Below are positions 23,413 through 36,000 of a stretch of DNA of 64,000 nucleotides, piece after piece; position 1 is the first letter of the stretch, and each line of letters opens with the position of its first letter. The DNA is taken from positions 142,687,976-142,751,975 of the forward strand of contig NC_081413.1 in the NCBI RefSeq assembly GCF_030272615.1, read 5' to 3'. This DNA comes from Cryptomeria japonica. Lineage: Eukaryota; Streptophyta; Pinopsida; Cupressales; Cupressaceae. The notes beneath the pieces were generated by a model that was given only the letters and a program-made list of their open reading frames with translations, did not search any database and was not told the origin of the DNA. A program made the translations under genes and the position numbers.

Positions 23413-24708
23413 TATTGGATATGTTGTTGTCATTGATGTCAACATATTCCTTATTCGGTGATTGTAGATTGGTTTATTAGGATTATGGTTTGGTGCATGG
23501 AGTATTTCTAGTATCATTATATTCTTCTGTATTGGTTTTGGTGATCTGAGAAGCCTAATTGATCATATCATATGATCTGGTTTTACAGTTTGTTTTTCTG
23601 ATTAGTGCATTGCTGAGTTCTATATTTTCTCCGATATATTTCGCTGTGATCAGATCTTGAGCTGAGATTTTGGGATGTTTTTTGGGATGTTCTTATGTAT
23701 CTTTATTTTAGATGGATCATGATTTGGAAGTTATCTTTATTCATGACAGTTGTTGTTGCTTGAGTGTTTTTGAGTTTCAGATGTTGACAGATGAAGAATT
23801 GATAAATTGGGTTGTTTAGCTATTCCTGATGATTCAAATGTGCTTGCTGGTGTTTCCTAATTGTGTCCTATTTTTTTTTATGATCCACATTGATCATTGT
23901 GTGATTTTTTTCGTAATTTTGTTGAATCGGTGATGTTCTTCATGTTATGCTATTTTCCTGGTGGTGTAGCGTGTTGCGGTTGATCTTGGCATGATTTCTA
24001 GTGGTGTTGCGCATTTGGAGATTTGAATTAGGTCCATGTTATGTCATGTAAATCATTATATTGTTCTGATGGTTGATCTTTGTATCATGTGATGTAATTT
24101 TATAATTATTAGTTGAGGGTTTAGCCGATCTTGTTATCAAGGTTGATGATTTGTATAAATAGGTGATATTGTCATGTAATTTAGGTATCGAGGTTGTGTC
24201 TGCATTATCAGAGAGTGGTGTATGTATGAACAAGGATTCATCTTTTGGTGTTGTGACTGAGTAGAGATTGTTGCATAGAAAACAATTGTGCTTAACTAGA
24301 ACTCTAATTAGGCATTTGGAGATGCTATTCTTTTAGCTCATTCCTTTCAAATTGTAGTTCGAATATTATTGTAAGTTAGTGAGACTTCCCTGAGGGTTGT
24401 AGCATTCCAGGTCATTATCATCTGAGTAGTAAGCTCTAGGCAGTGTGCCTAAATGCATGTGCATTCCCCATTGTAATATTTTGACATACTACTACAAAGT
24501 ATCATCTTATTGTGGGTAGGTTCCCACCATGGTTTTTCCCTTAACCGGGTTTTACACATCAAAATATTGGTGTTGTGTGTTGTGCTATCAATTTGTTTAT
24601 CTCTCTTATTTGTGCAGTTTATCAGATCTATTTTTGTGGTTAAGTCTGTAGATTTGATGAAAACTTATTCACCCCCCCCTCTCAATTTCCCTCCATTGTT
24701 GTTGCTAA
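23413..24708 (+). repeat. 5' LTR of Copia-1
   Basis: Starts TATTGGATATG, having lost about 18 bp near its start relative to the 3' LTR (TGTTGGACATTGC at 29274), and ends near GTTGCTAA. Hairpin blocks lie at 24438-24450 (AGGCAGTGTGCCT) and 24452-24465 (AATGCATGTGCATT). A C-tract is at 24671-24679. Confidence 0.88.
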
Positions 24709-24722
24709 ATAGGTATCAGAGC
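24709..24722 (+). other. Primer-binding site of Copia-1
   Basis: ATAGGTATCAGAGC, matching the Met-tRNA-type copia primer site except for one base at its 5' side. Confidence 0.8.
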
Positions 24723-24764
24723 TAGATCCTCTAGAAGAAGCTTAACCGCTTGAGGAGATCTGGG

Positions 24765-25789
24765 ATGGCAACTGGAACCAAAGGTGTTATATTTAAGGAG
24801 AGTCTAAGATTTGATGGAAGTAACTATGCTATATGGAAAAACTGGATGGAAGTGCAGTTGAGATGCCTTGGAGAAGATTATTGGAAGATCACAAAGAATG
24901 CCTATTTTTCTCCTTCAAATGGACTGATTACTACTGATGAGATCAAGGAAGTTGAACATAATATTAGAGTTAAGGCAGCATTGTTGAGCACCCTTACTGA
25001 TTCAGAGATGACAAATGTAATGGGACTTCATACCACACATGAGATCTGGGAGAAGCTTGAGACCTTGTATGAAAGAGATAAACAAGTTAAAGTTGCTAAG
25101 TTGCAGAGTTTGAAAGGAAAATATGAGATGTTGAAGATGGGAGAAGATAAGAACATAAACACCTTTATGTATAGGAGAATGATCTTGTCCCAGGTATTAG
25201 ATGTGCTGGTGGAACCCTTGAAGAAGATGAAATTGATGCTAAGGTGTTGAGATCTTTGCCTCCTGCTTATAAACATAAGGTAGCTTCTATTGATGAGATC
25301 CAGAGTGTGACTATGGTGACAAGAGATATGCTGGTTGGAAAGATTATTTTTTTTGAGTTGAGAAAATTTGGTGAATCAAATGGAAAGTTTGAGACAACAT
25401 TTAGAGTATCTGTATCCGATAAGAAGTATGATCTCGAAGAATGTAGAGTATCCAAATATGAAAGAGAAAGGAGAGAAATGGAAGAGCAAGAAAGAGAACT
25501 AGATGAGCTTGAAGCATTGATTGCCCAGAGATTGCCTAAGGGAGCTAGTAAGTATGATGGAAAATTGTCTTTGAAATGTTTCTCTTGTAATAAGATAGGA
25601 CATTTTTCTTCTAGATGCCTGAAGAGAATAGATAAATATGACATGCATGACAAATTTGATAAGCATGACAAAAATGATAGATATGAGAAGCATGAGAAGT
25701 ATGACAAGCCTTACAAGTCTAACCGGAAGTATAGGAATCAGAAGAACTACTATTATGATGTTGATGAAGGTGTTACATATGAAGAATAA
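24765..25789 (+). pseudogene. Copia-1 Gag with CCHC knuckle
   Basis: The ATG at 24765 (MATGTKGVIF) is preferred over upstream non-ATG codons. UBN2-type Gag blocks follow: FDGSNYAIWKNWMEVQL, then HEIWEKLETLYE and LQSLKGKYEMLKM. A frameshift lies near 25190-25250, after which LRSLPPAYKHKVAS restores the family pattern. The knuckle is CFSCNKIGHFSSRC at about 25578-25619. It is followed by an unusual tail rich in Lys, Asp, His and Tyr (DKFDKHDKNDRYEKHEKYDK), a degenerate short repeat. Gag packages the element RNA. The frameshift and the double stop at the end make this copy non-functional. Confidence 0.85.
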
Positions 25790-28700
25790 TAAGGAGATGA
25801 AGTTGTGTTTCTTTCCATTAAAGATGATGGACCGGTACCTATTGATTCCACTAGCTGCACTATTGAGGAGAAAGCCTTAGTTGCTAAAGTTGAAGAAAGA
25901 GATGAATGGGTAATTGACAATGGTTGTTCATATCATATGATAGGTGATAAAAGAAAATTTGTGAGTATGGAAAGGTATGATGGTAGAATAGTAAGATTTG
26001 GACATGACAAAGCATGTGTGATCCATGGTAGAGGTTCTATTTCCTTTAATGGCAAGCATAATACCGATGATATCTAGTATGTTGAAGGTTTGAAGTATAA
26101 TCTTTTGAGTGTTGGATAGATGGTTGACAAAGGTTATGATTTGCAATTCAATAATGGTAAATGCAAGATCCTAAATGCCCCTGTTATAGAGATTGCATCT
26201 GGAACTAAGACTGAAGGTAACATTTTTCATTTGAATGCTGGTGAGAAAAGTTATTTGATTGCTCACATTGATAAAAGTTATTTGTGGCATAGGAGAATGT
26301 GTCATATTAATTTTGATTCAATGATTAAGATCAGTTCTATTCAAGCTATTAGAGATTTACCTAAAATTGTTAAGCCTGCTAATCTGGTATGTAAAAAATG
26401 TTAATTGGGTAAGCAAACAAGAATCTCTTTCAAGAGAAAGAAATATACATCTAATGGATTGCTAAATCTTGTACATACTGACCTATGTGGACCTACAAAT
26501 GTTAGAAGCATGAAAGGAGATAAATATTTTATGTTGCTAATTGATGATTATTCCAAGATAATGTGGGTTGTCATTTTGAAGGAGAAATATGAAGCATTGG
26601 ATAAGTTCAAGATATTCAAAGAAAAAGTTGAGACTGGGTCAGGATTGAAGGTGAAATGTCTGAGATCTGCTAGAGGTGGAGAATTTTATTCCGATGAGTT
26701 TCATTTATTTTGTGAGAAGCATGGGATTAGAAGACAATTATATGCTTCTAGAACCCCACAACAGAATGGAGTTGTTGAAAGGAAGAACATGACTATTTTG
26801 GATGCTGGACTATGTTGATTGAAGGGGATGTTCTGAAGATCTATTGGAGAGAAGCTATTATCATTTCTTTTTAAACATTCAATTAAGTTCATATTAAAGG
26901 TGATACCGGTAAGACTCCTTATGAGCTATTGTTTGGTCATGTTCCTACTGTGAGATATTTTAGAGTATTTGGTAGCAAATGTTATATCAAGAAATATGAC
27001 AACATAGGAAAGTTTGATGCAAGAAGTGACGAAGGAAATTTCTTGGGATATTCAACAAAGAGTAAAGCCTACTAGTACTACAATAAGATACTGAGAAAGA
27101 TAGTGGAAAGTGCAAATATGAAGTTGGATCAGAATCTTGGAAAAGAGATAAGAGCTTGTGAATATGATGATGGTTAGCATATTATTCTAAATCCTATTCA
27201 TACTAAAGAATCAAATAAGAATGATCCGGTAGAGACAGTTAATCTAGATGTTGCTATTGCAAGTGGAGAAGTGTGGGAACCTAAAAATCAGAACAATCAA
27301 AAGACTCTGAGGTATGTAAGATTGAATAATTCTGAAAATCATATTACTGGTAATAAAAATAAAGGTGTGATGACTAGAAGAAGGCTAGTTGTTGAAGAGG
27401 TATGCTTTATTTCTAAAGTTGAACCTAAAGATGTTGTTGAGGCTTGCAAAGATAAAAATTGGAGGAGAGATATGGAAGAGGAATTAGATTAGATTGAAAA
27501 GAATAACACATGGGAGCTTGTGCCTAGACCTAAGTATAATAATGCTATTGTTACTAAATGGGTATTCAGAAATAAATTGAATGAAGCCGGTAAAGTTGTT
27601 AGGAATAAAGCAAGATTGGTATGCAAAGGATATTCACAGAAAGAAGGGATTAATTATGAGGAGACTTTTTCTTCGGTGGCCAAAATTGAAGTTGTTAGAC
27701 TGTTGCTTGCATATGCTGCCTATAAAGATTTCAAAGTGTATCAGATGGATGTCAAATCTACCTTTTTGAATGGTGATCTTGAGGAAGAAGTCTACATTGA
27801 GCAACCTGATAGATTTTCATTATCAAATGATGGGGATATGGTATGTAAACTGAAGAAATCTCTTTATAGATTGAAACAAGCCCCTAGAGTGTGGTATGCT
27901 AGATTGGATAAGTATTTGTTGAAATTGGGATTTAATAAAGGGATTGTTGATAGTAATATGTATTTTAAGATTGAGAATGATAACATCTTTAATGTTGAAG
28001 TCTTTGTTGATGATTTTATCTTTGGAGGTGATGATGACTTGAGCATGAAGTTTGTCAGTGATATGCAAAATGAATTTGAGATGTCTATGATAGGTGAGAT
28101 GAAATTTTTCTTAGGTTTGTAGATTTCATAGATTGGAAAAGGTATTTTTATATCTCAAACTAAATATGTGAAGGAGTTTCTAAAGAATTTTGGATTAGAT
28201 GACTCCAAACCGGTTGGAACTCCTATGATGACTAGCTACAAATTATGTAATAATATTGAATCTCTGAAATCTAATCAGATCTTATACAAGTCTATGGTTG
28301 GTGGACTGCTATATCTTACTCAGACTAGGTTAGACATTATGCATGTTGTGTGCATGGCTGGTAGATATCAAGTTGATCCGAAAGAGAGTCATGTCACTGT
28401 TGTGAAGAGAATATTTAGATGTACTTGAAGGGAACTATGGATTATGGTTTGTGGTATCCAAAGAATGATGATTTCATGTTATGTGTTTACACTAATGCTG
28501 ATTGAGTTTTTGATGTTGATGACCAGAAGAGTACCTCTGGTGGTGCTTTCTTTTTGGGTAAGAAATTGGTTTCATGGGCTAGTAAGAAACAATATTTAGT
28601 ATCCTTATCTACTGTTGAAGCTGAGTACATTGCTATTGTTGGTAGCCACACTCAGGTAGTTTGGATGAAGCAAATATTGAAGGATATCAAAGTTATCTAT

Positions 28701-28959
28701 AATGAGCCTACTGTCATATACTATGATAATTACAGTGCTATTAACATGTCAAAGAATCTAGTGCAACATTCAAAGACTAAACATGTATTAATTAAATAAT
28801 CATTACTTAAGAGAAAAAGTCAGTGAAGAGGAAGTGAAGTTGGAATATGTATCTATAAAGGAACAGATTGCTGATATTTTCACTAAGTATTTACCTGTAG
28901 ATACATATTTCTATTTGGGAGACAAGTTAGGGGTATCCACTAATCCTTATGAGAACTAG
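25790..28959 (+). pseudogene. Copia-1 Pol: protease, integrase, RT, RNase H
   Basis: Protease motif at about 25912 reads VIDNGCSYHM (usual DSGCSxHM). The integrase zinc region has LWHRRMCHINF and LVCKKC. The integrase core has HTDLCGPTN, LIDDYSKIMWV and CLRSARGGEF, in which the second catalytic Asp of the usual SDRGGE is Ala, then TPQQNGVVERKN. RT reads [49 protein letters not shown] and VFVDDFIFG. RNase H reads VSLSTVEAEYIA and IADIFTKYLP. In-frame TAG stops occur at 26075, 26117, 27490, 28120 and 28129, mostly at expected Gln positions, and there are frameshifts near 26800 and 28430. The last codons end at 28959. Confidence 0.88.
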
Positions 28960-29139
28960 ATGCATTGAGTTGCATCATTCTGATGGATCTCAAAGCCTTA
29001 TCTTTCTATCCGGATTGATGAGTTAGTGTTGTTCCTCTAGTGGACTATTCTGGTTATGTTTCTAAGGGGGGGAGAATCACTATTTGCTTATCTATGAGGG
29101 AGAGTTTGATTTTCTATTTTGAGATCTTTGGCATTGTTG

Positions 29140-29273
29140 TCAAAGGGGGAGAGATGCATGTGAAAAACCGTTTTACCTTCTTGATCTTAGGGGGAGTCTT
29201 TTGGAGATGTTTCTTTCTTTGTAGTTATTGTTTTTCACATTCATATGTTGCCATCAATGCCAAAGGGGGAGAT
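29140..29273 (+). other. Two polypurine tracts of Copia-1
   Basis: AAAGGGGGAGAG from 29142, preceded by GGCATTGTTGTC, and AAAGGGGGAGAT from 29262, preceded by GCCATCAATGCC and abutting the 3' LTR. They are 120 bp apart. Confidence 0.8.
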
Positions 29274-29853
29274 TGTTGGACATTGCTTCTGCTAGGATAT
29301 TTAGTTGTCATTGTTGTCAACATATTCCTGCTCTGATGATTGTAGATTGGTTTATTGGGATTATGGTTTGGTACATGGAGTATTTTTAGTATCATTATAT
29401 TCTTTAATATTGGTTTTGGTGATATAGGAAGCCTAATTGATCATATCATATGATCTGGTTTTGCACTTTTTTTTTTTTATCAGTGTTTTGCAGAGTTCAG
29501 TATTTCCTTTGGTATATTCTGTTGTGATCAAATCTTGAGCTAAGATTTAGGGATATTGTTTGGGATGGTCTTGTATATCTTTATTTCAGATGGATCATGA
29601 TTTGGTTGTCTACAAGTTATCTTTCTTGGTGACAGTTGTTGTTGCTTGAGTGTTTATGAGTTTCAGACATTGACAGATGAAGATTTGACAAGTGGTGTTG
29701 TGTAGTTGTTTCTGATGATCCTAATGTGCTTGCTAGTGTTTCCTAATTTTCTCCTATTTGTTTTAATTATCCACATTGATCGTTGTGCTAGTTTTTGGTA
29801 ATTTTGCTGAACCGGTGATGTTCTCCATGTTATGCAGTTTTCCTAGTGGTGTA
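29274..29853 (+). repeat. 3' LTR of Copia-1, left part
   Basis: Starts TGTTGGACATTGC right after the purine tract and aligns with 23413 onward until GTGTA at 29849-29853, where Copia-2 begins. The rest of this LTR is at 37954-38699. Confidence 0.88.
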
Positions 29854-30516
29854 TGTTGGCATTATGTGAACCAACATGAGCCTTATGTAAACTGGCATGA
29901 AGACATAATGATATTGTATGTTGTCATTGATGTCAATATGAGACATGGTGAGAACCAACACATGTGATAGGTGAAGAGAGAGGAACCAACATATGTATGA
30001 ACCGATTTATATGCCAAAGTTGTGATCAAATCTTGAGCTAAGATTTAGGGATATTGTTTGGGATGGTCTTGTGTATCTTTATTTCAGATGGATCATGATT
30101 TGGTTGTCTACAAGTTATCTTTCTTGGTGACAGTTGTTGTTACTTGAGTGTTTATGAGTTTCAAACATTGACAGATGAAGATTTGACAAGTGGTGTTGTG
30201 TAGTTGTTTCTAATGATTCTAATGTGCTTGCTAGTGTTTCCTAATTTTCTCCTATTTGTTTTAATTATCCACATTGATTGTTGTGTGAGTTTTTGGTAAT
30301 TTTGCTGAACTAGTGATGTTCTCCATGTTATGCAGTTTTCCTAGTGGTGTATGTTGGCATTATGTGAACCTGCATGAGCCTTATGTAAATTGACATGAAG
30401 ACATAATGATATTGTATGTTGTCATTGATGTCAATATGAGACATGGTGAGAATCGACACATGTGATAGGTGAAGAAAGAGGAACCGACATATGTATGAAC
30501 TGGTTTATATGCCAAA
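29521..30516 (+). repeat. 498-bp tandem duplication across the Copia-1/Copia-2 junction
   Basis: 29521-30018 and 30019-30516 are two copies, each starting GTTGTGATCAAATC and ending around TATATGCCAAAG. Each contains the same host-LTR/Copia-2 junction (GTGTA then TGTTGGCATTATG, at 29854 and 30352). The duplication therefore happened after Copia-2 inserted. The copies differ by scattered substitutions. Confidence 0.92.
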
Positions 30517-31950
30517 GTGAAGCGGCACATTTGTTTAGGGTGAACCGGCATGTAGTTATGTGAACTGGCACATGGAAGCATTGTATGGTTACCAGTAGGT
30601 AGGTAGCTTCCACTTTAGGGTTTCCGGTTGGAGAAACTCAAGTGACTCAATCAATAATCTTCGTGTGATGAGTTAGTAGTATGATGGAGGACAGATCATG
30701 TTGCCACATAAGCTCTATGCGCATGAAGGATCTTGCATGAAGAAGAATATTCCTATCCACCCCGAGAAAGTACGAAGTCTGTCAAATGGTGATAATGTAT
30801 GATGGGTTATTAGCCACCATAAAAATGGTGGATAATGGACGATGGAGAATGTCTTGAGATCGATTCAAGATTGTTGCATTTAATGCAGTATAATTCAATG
30901 GTCAGGATGGAACTGTTTGAATTGCTTAACCTAATAGGTTTAGGGTTTAGGGTTTTTGCTACCAACTTGTATGTTTCCTATAAGGTCGATGTTGGGTTTC
31001 TATCTGAGGTTGTTGGTAAAAGTTGTGAGTGTGTATCCAAGGAAAGTGATACGTGATTCTTGCCAAACCATAGGAGAGAACAGATACCTGCAAAGTGAAT
31101 GTGCAGAAGGAAAAGAGGAGCCTAAATGGATCTACATTAGCATTAAGTGCTATTAAAAGATCATTGTAATACCTGTTGATCTCTAACCACTTCAACAACT
31201 ATTAAATCCCCTAACAGGGTAGCCTTAACTAGCTTGATTCAAAATCCCTTAAATCAGGTGGTCTTAATCGGCTTGTTTCAAATCCCTTAACCAGGTAACT
31301 TGAGGCTAATGAGTTCTGAGAAGCTTGAGAAGCTTAGGAGATTCTTTCAGCTATTGAGTTCTTGAAATCCTCTAACAAGGTGACCCTACCGGGTTTAACC
31401 CTTAACCGGGTGATCCCTAACAGGATCGGTTCCTACTAGAACCTATTGTAATGTCCTTAACCAGACAAGGCTCCTAACAGAGCGGACTTCTAAAGAGTTC
31501 AAAAAGTAGCTTGTGGGTATTCATCCCCACTGTAGTTTTTTCCAGTTGGGTTTCCACGTGAAAAATATGTGTGTCATGTGAAATGCTTTTGTGTTGTGAT
31601 GCTTTGTTTTACCTGTTAAGCACATGAAGGTTCTATGTTTTATGCCTATCTATAAAACACATTGAACTCACTGTTGTGAAGATCTGATGGTTAAGTTTAC
31701 TTATTTATGCATGAGAATATAATGATACTGTGGTATTGAGCCAAGAGGAAAGCTTATTGAGTGACCGGTTCATGACTAGTTGAGCTATACTGGATGTTGC
31801 CGGTTGCACACTATTTTACCGGTATCCCTATTTGTTAGTCTTTTGGAGTATTTGTTGTCAAACCGGTTTTGGATGATATTGGTGTTTGTACTGATTCACC
31901 CCCCCCTCTCAGTACTGGTTTGGTACTAGTAGTTCATCATTGAGTTATCA
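30352..31950 (+). repeat. 5' LTR of Copia-2
   Basis: Starts TGTTGGCATTATG and ends TTGAGTTATCA. A partial extra copy of its first 165 bp is at 29854-30018. It holds an array of short imperfect palindromes of the CCCTTAACCGGG type (31206-31480) and a C-tract before its end (from 31899). Confidence 0.9.
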
Positions 31951-31951
31951 A

Positions 31952-31964
31952 TTGGTATCGGAGC
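31952..31964 (+). other. Primer-binding site of Copia-2
   Basis: TTGGTATCGGAGC, one change from the Met-type copia primer site, one base after the LTR end. Confidence 0.8.
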
Positions 31965-32019
31965 ACTCCAGGTCCTCTGTATTGTAAGCTTAACTGCTTG
32001 ATTGAAAGATCCTAGCCAA

Positions 32020-33023
32020 ATGATGAAGAGGGAAGGTCCAAAGTTCAACAGGGAAAACTTTGGTATATGGAAGGATAGAATGAAGATATTCATCAAAAGC
32101 ATGGGTGTTCAACACTGGAGTTATGTTGAAAATGTATATGTTGTTCCTACCGGTACTCTCACTGATGACCAAAAGAGAGAGATACAAGAAAATGGGCAGG
32201 TCATGGAAGCCCTCATCAGTAGTATTTCTGACATTGAGTTTATTGATGTTCAAGACAAGGAAAATCCCAAAGAGGTATGGGATGCTCTTGAAAATATCTA
32301 TGGTGGTGATGAGCATGTAAAACAGGCTAAGGAAGAGAGCTTGAGAGGAAAGTTTGAAGACATGCGAATGGTTGAAGGAGAGACCATTTAGTAGTATGGA
32401 ATAAGAATAAAAATAGTTGTTGGAGAAATAAAGAGTGCAGGTGGCAAAATAGAAGATTTCAATGTGGTAAGTAAAGTCCTAAGATCCCTGTTGCCGGTCT
32501 ATGCAATATTCAGGAACTAAGATCAATAGACAAGTCCAAGGCATCCTTGGACTCCATCATAGCCAAGTTGACAACCTATGAGCTAAATAACTTTGATGGT
32601 AGTGTTCAAAAGTTAGAATCAGCTTTTAAAGCTTCTGCTATACCATCTAGAAAAGGAAAAGAGGCTAGCACTAGTGGGGAACCCAATCGGAACAGAGAAA
32701 TGAAGCATGAAGAGTTTCTAATGGAATTTGAAGCTCTTCTTGCCAGGAAATTTTCAAAAGGGATGGGTAAATACAAAGGTAAGCTTCCTTTGAAATGTTT
32801 CTCTTGTAACCAGATAGGACATATTGCTATGAACTGTCCTATTAGTGACAACAAGGACAAACCGGAAAGGTTCAAAAAATTCAAAGGCGGAAACTGGAGA
32901 AATTGTTTTGTGGCAGTTGATGAAGGTGTCACAACTGAGGAATCAGAAGATGAAGAGAATGAAGACATTGTATTCATTGCTATAAAGGAAGATGTGGTAG
33001 ACAAGAAGGCTCTTCTCTCCTAG
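32020..33023 (+). pseudogene. Copia-2 Gag with CCHC knuckle
   Basis: ATG at 32020 (MMKREGPKFNREN) starts a UBN2-type Gag: FGIWKDRMKIFIKSMG, then EVWDALENIYGGDE and ESLRGKFEDMRM. A TAG at 32389-32391 is followed by a frameshifted stretch. The open frame resumes at 32547 and includes a knuckle CFSCNQIGHIAMNC at about 32800-32841. An acidic segment follows, and the frame ends in TAG at 33021-33023. Gag and the following protease sequence are in one frame apart from this stop, as expected for a copia polyprotein. Confidence 0.85.
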
Positions 33024-36000
33024 TTTGATGATTCCAATGAGTGGATCATTGACAGTGGCTACTCTCACCATATAACTGGTGACTGGAGCAAGTTTCTATC
33101 CTTAGAAGAGTATGATGGTGGTGTGGTTCACTTTGGCAATGATGCACCATGCATGGTCAAAGGCAGAGGGCCCCTCTCCTTGAATGGAAAGAGTAGTGCT
33201 GACAATGTGTATTAGGTTGATGGTCTCAGACACAACCTTCTAAGTGTTGCCCAGTTAAATGACAGTGGCCTCACTCTGCAATTCAAGAATGGAGTTTGCA
33301 GAATCAAAGGTGAAGATGGTAAATTGGTAGCCACTGGCATGCAGACTAAAGGTAACCTATTTCATCTAAATGCTAATATAAGTACATGTCTTATGGCTAA
33401 GCTTGATAATAGCTAGATATGGCATAGGAGATTCTGTCATGTGAACTTTGACAACATTGTAAAGGCTAGTAAGATCAAGGTAGTTAGAGGGTTGCCGGTG
33501 CTGAGAAAACTAGATAATACCTTGTGTAGAGAATGTCAATTAAGGAAAATGTCTTCCTCAACCTTTAAAGGTAAATCTTTCACTGCTGACAACTTGCTTG
33601 ATCTTGTGCCTACTGATTAATGTGGTCCTATGAAAACTAGAAGTGTGTAGGGTGATAGGTACTTCATGATTCTCACTGATGACTGCTCAAGAATGATGTG
33701 GGTCACATTCTTGAAAGACAAGTCTAAAGCTTTTGGGAAATTCAGAGCTTTCAAAGCATTAGTGGAGAAGGAAAGCAGTAAAAGGATCAAGTGTCTCAGA
33801 ACTGATCAAGGAGGGGAATTCACTTCCAGTGAATTCAACAAGTACTGTGAAGAATTTGGCATCAAGAGACAATTGTCTGCCCCCTGGACTCCATAGTAGA
33901 ATGGCCTAGTAGAGAGGAATAACCGGACTATGGTTGAAGCAGCTAGAACTATGTTGATCCAAGGAAAGGTTGCTCAGACCTTTTGGAGAGAAGCGATGAG
34001 CACTGCAATCTACACTATGAACTGGGTACTCATCAAAAAGGGTAAGGACAAAACTTCTTATGAGTATTGGACCGGTAAGACACCTGTGGTTAACTACTTT
34101 AAGGTATTTGGTAGCAAATATTACATCAAGAGGAGTGAACATCAAGGCAAATTTGAAGCTAAATGTGATGAAGGAAATTTCTAGGATATTCCACCAAGAG
34201 TAAAGCTCTTAAGTGCTACAACAATAGGACTCAGAGAATTATGGAAAGCATCAATGTAAGAGTTGATGAATCCTCTAAGAAGACTGAGGAAACCAGCAGT
34301 GAGCAAGTTGTAAATGAACCAGTTGCAACCTTCTGGGAACTGGTTGTTAGTCAACCTAGTACCAGTAATAGTGTTCCTAAACCGGTGAATGCTGATACTG
34401 ATGAAGATGAGGATGAAGAAGAAAAGCAAGAAAAACTAGTTAAGACCATTCCTTGGTATGTCAAGTTGAATCATAACCCTAAGCAGATCATAGGTGATAA
34501 GGATGCAGGAATCCTTACTAGAAGAAAGATCAGAGAAAACTTATGTATGATCTCTGAATTTGTGCCCAAGTCATTCAACGAGGCTCATAAAGATGAAGAC
34601 TGGATCAAGGCAATGGAAGAAGAACTTGACCGGATAGAGAAAAATGGTACATGGTCCTTGGTACCCAGACCAGAGCATAAAAATGTCATTGGCACCAAAT
34701 GGATGTTCAGAAATAAGTTGAATGAGGATGGCACAGTGATTAGGAATAAAGCCAGACTGGTATGCAAAGGATATGCTCAAGAAGAAGGTGAAGACTATGG
34801 GGAAACCTTTGCTCCTATAGCCAGATTGGAAGGAGTTTGTATGCTTCTTGCATATGTAGCTTTTAAGAGATTCAAGGTATATCAAATGGATGTAAAATCT
34901 GCATTCCTAAATGGTGTACTTGAAGAGGGGGTGTATATTGAGCAACCAGATGGGTTTACCCTATCTGAAGATAGCGACATGGTATGTAGGCTACACAGAG
35001 CATTATATGGTCTAAAGCAAGCACCTAGGGCATGGTATGAGTGCCTACATTCCCATCTTGTGAAGATTGGATTTGAGAGAACAAGTGAAGATAGCAATAT
35101 CTACTTGAAGTTTGAAGAAGATCAAATCCTGATTTGTGAAGTTTTTGTTGATGACATTATCTTTGGAGTAGATGACAAGATGAGTCATGAGTTTGCTGAT
35201 GAAATGAAGAAAGAGTTTGAGATGTCACTCATAGGGGAGTTTAAGTTCTTCATTGGACTGTAGATCTAGCAGATGAATGATGGAATCTTCATCACTCAGT
35301 CCAAATATGTCAAAAAGGTGTTGAAGACTTTTGGCATGGAAGATAGCAAACCGGTTGGTACACCAATGGTGATCGGTTGCAAATTGATAAAGGAGGATGA
35401 TTCTGCACTAGTTGGTGAGAAGGAATACCGGTCTATGATTGGTAAGTTGCATTATGTAGTGCATAGGAGACCAGATATTGCATATGAAGTTGGCATCACT
35501 GCAAGGTTCCAGAAGAGTCCAAGAGAATCTCGCTTGAGTGCAGTCAAGCAGATTCCTAGGTATCTGAAGGGAACAATTCTCTATGGTTTGTGGTACCCAT
35601 ACAACAATAATTTCAATATGAAAGTATTCATAGATGCTAATTGGGCCAGTAATGTGGATGATCGAAAGAGCACAACTGGTGGTGCATTCTTTCTCGGTGG
35701 TAGACTGGTCTCATGGATAAGTAAAAAATAGAGTTGCATCTATCAGTCTATAGCGGAAGCAGAGTATGTTGCAGCTTTCATGAACTGCACTCAGACAATC
35801 TGGATGAAGCATGTACTAGAAGGCTTCAAGATTCCTGCATCTGAACTAGTAAGTATATTCTGTGATAATACAAGTGCTATGAATATATCAAAGAATCTAG
35901 TTTTACATTCTAGAACCAAGCATTTTGAGCTTAAGTATCATTTCTTAAGGGAAAAGGTTCAGAATAAAGAGATTGCACTGGAGTATGTGTCCAATAAGGA

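Noticed and set aside
25267-25707. Minus-strand ORF of 146 codons in Copia-1 gag
   Set aside because: Low-complexity Ser/Leu antisense of the charged Gag tail.
29040-29336. 98-codon ORF after Copia-1 pol, considered as an envelope-like gene
   Set aside because: It runs through both purine tracts and into the LTR. The hydrophobic stretch comes from T-rich sequence.
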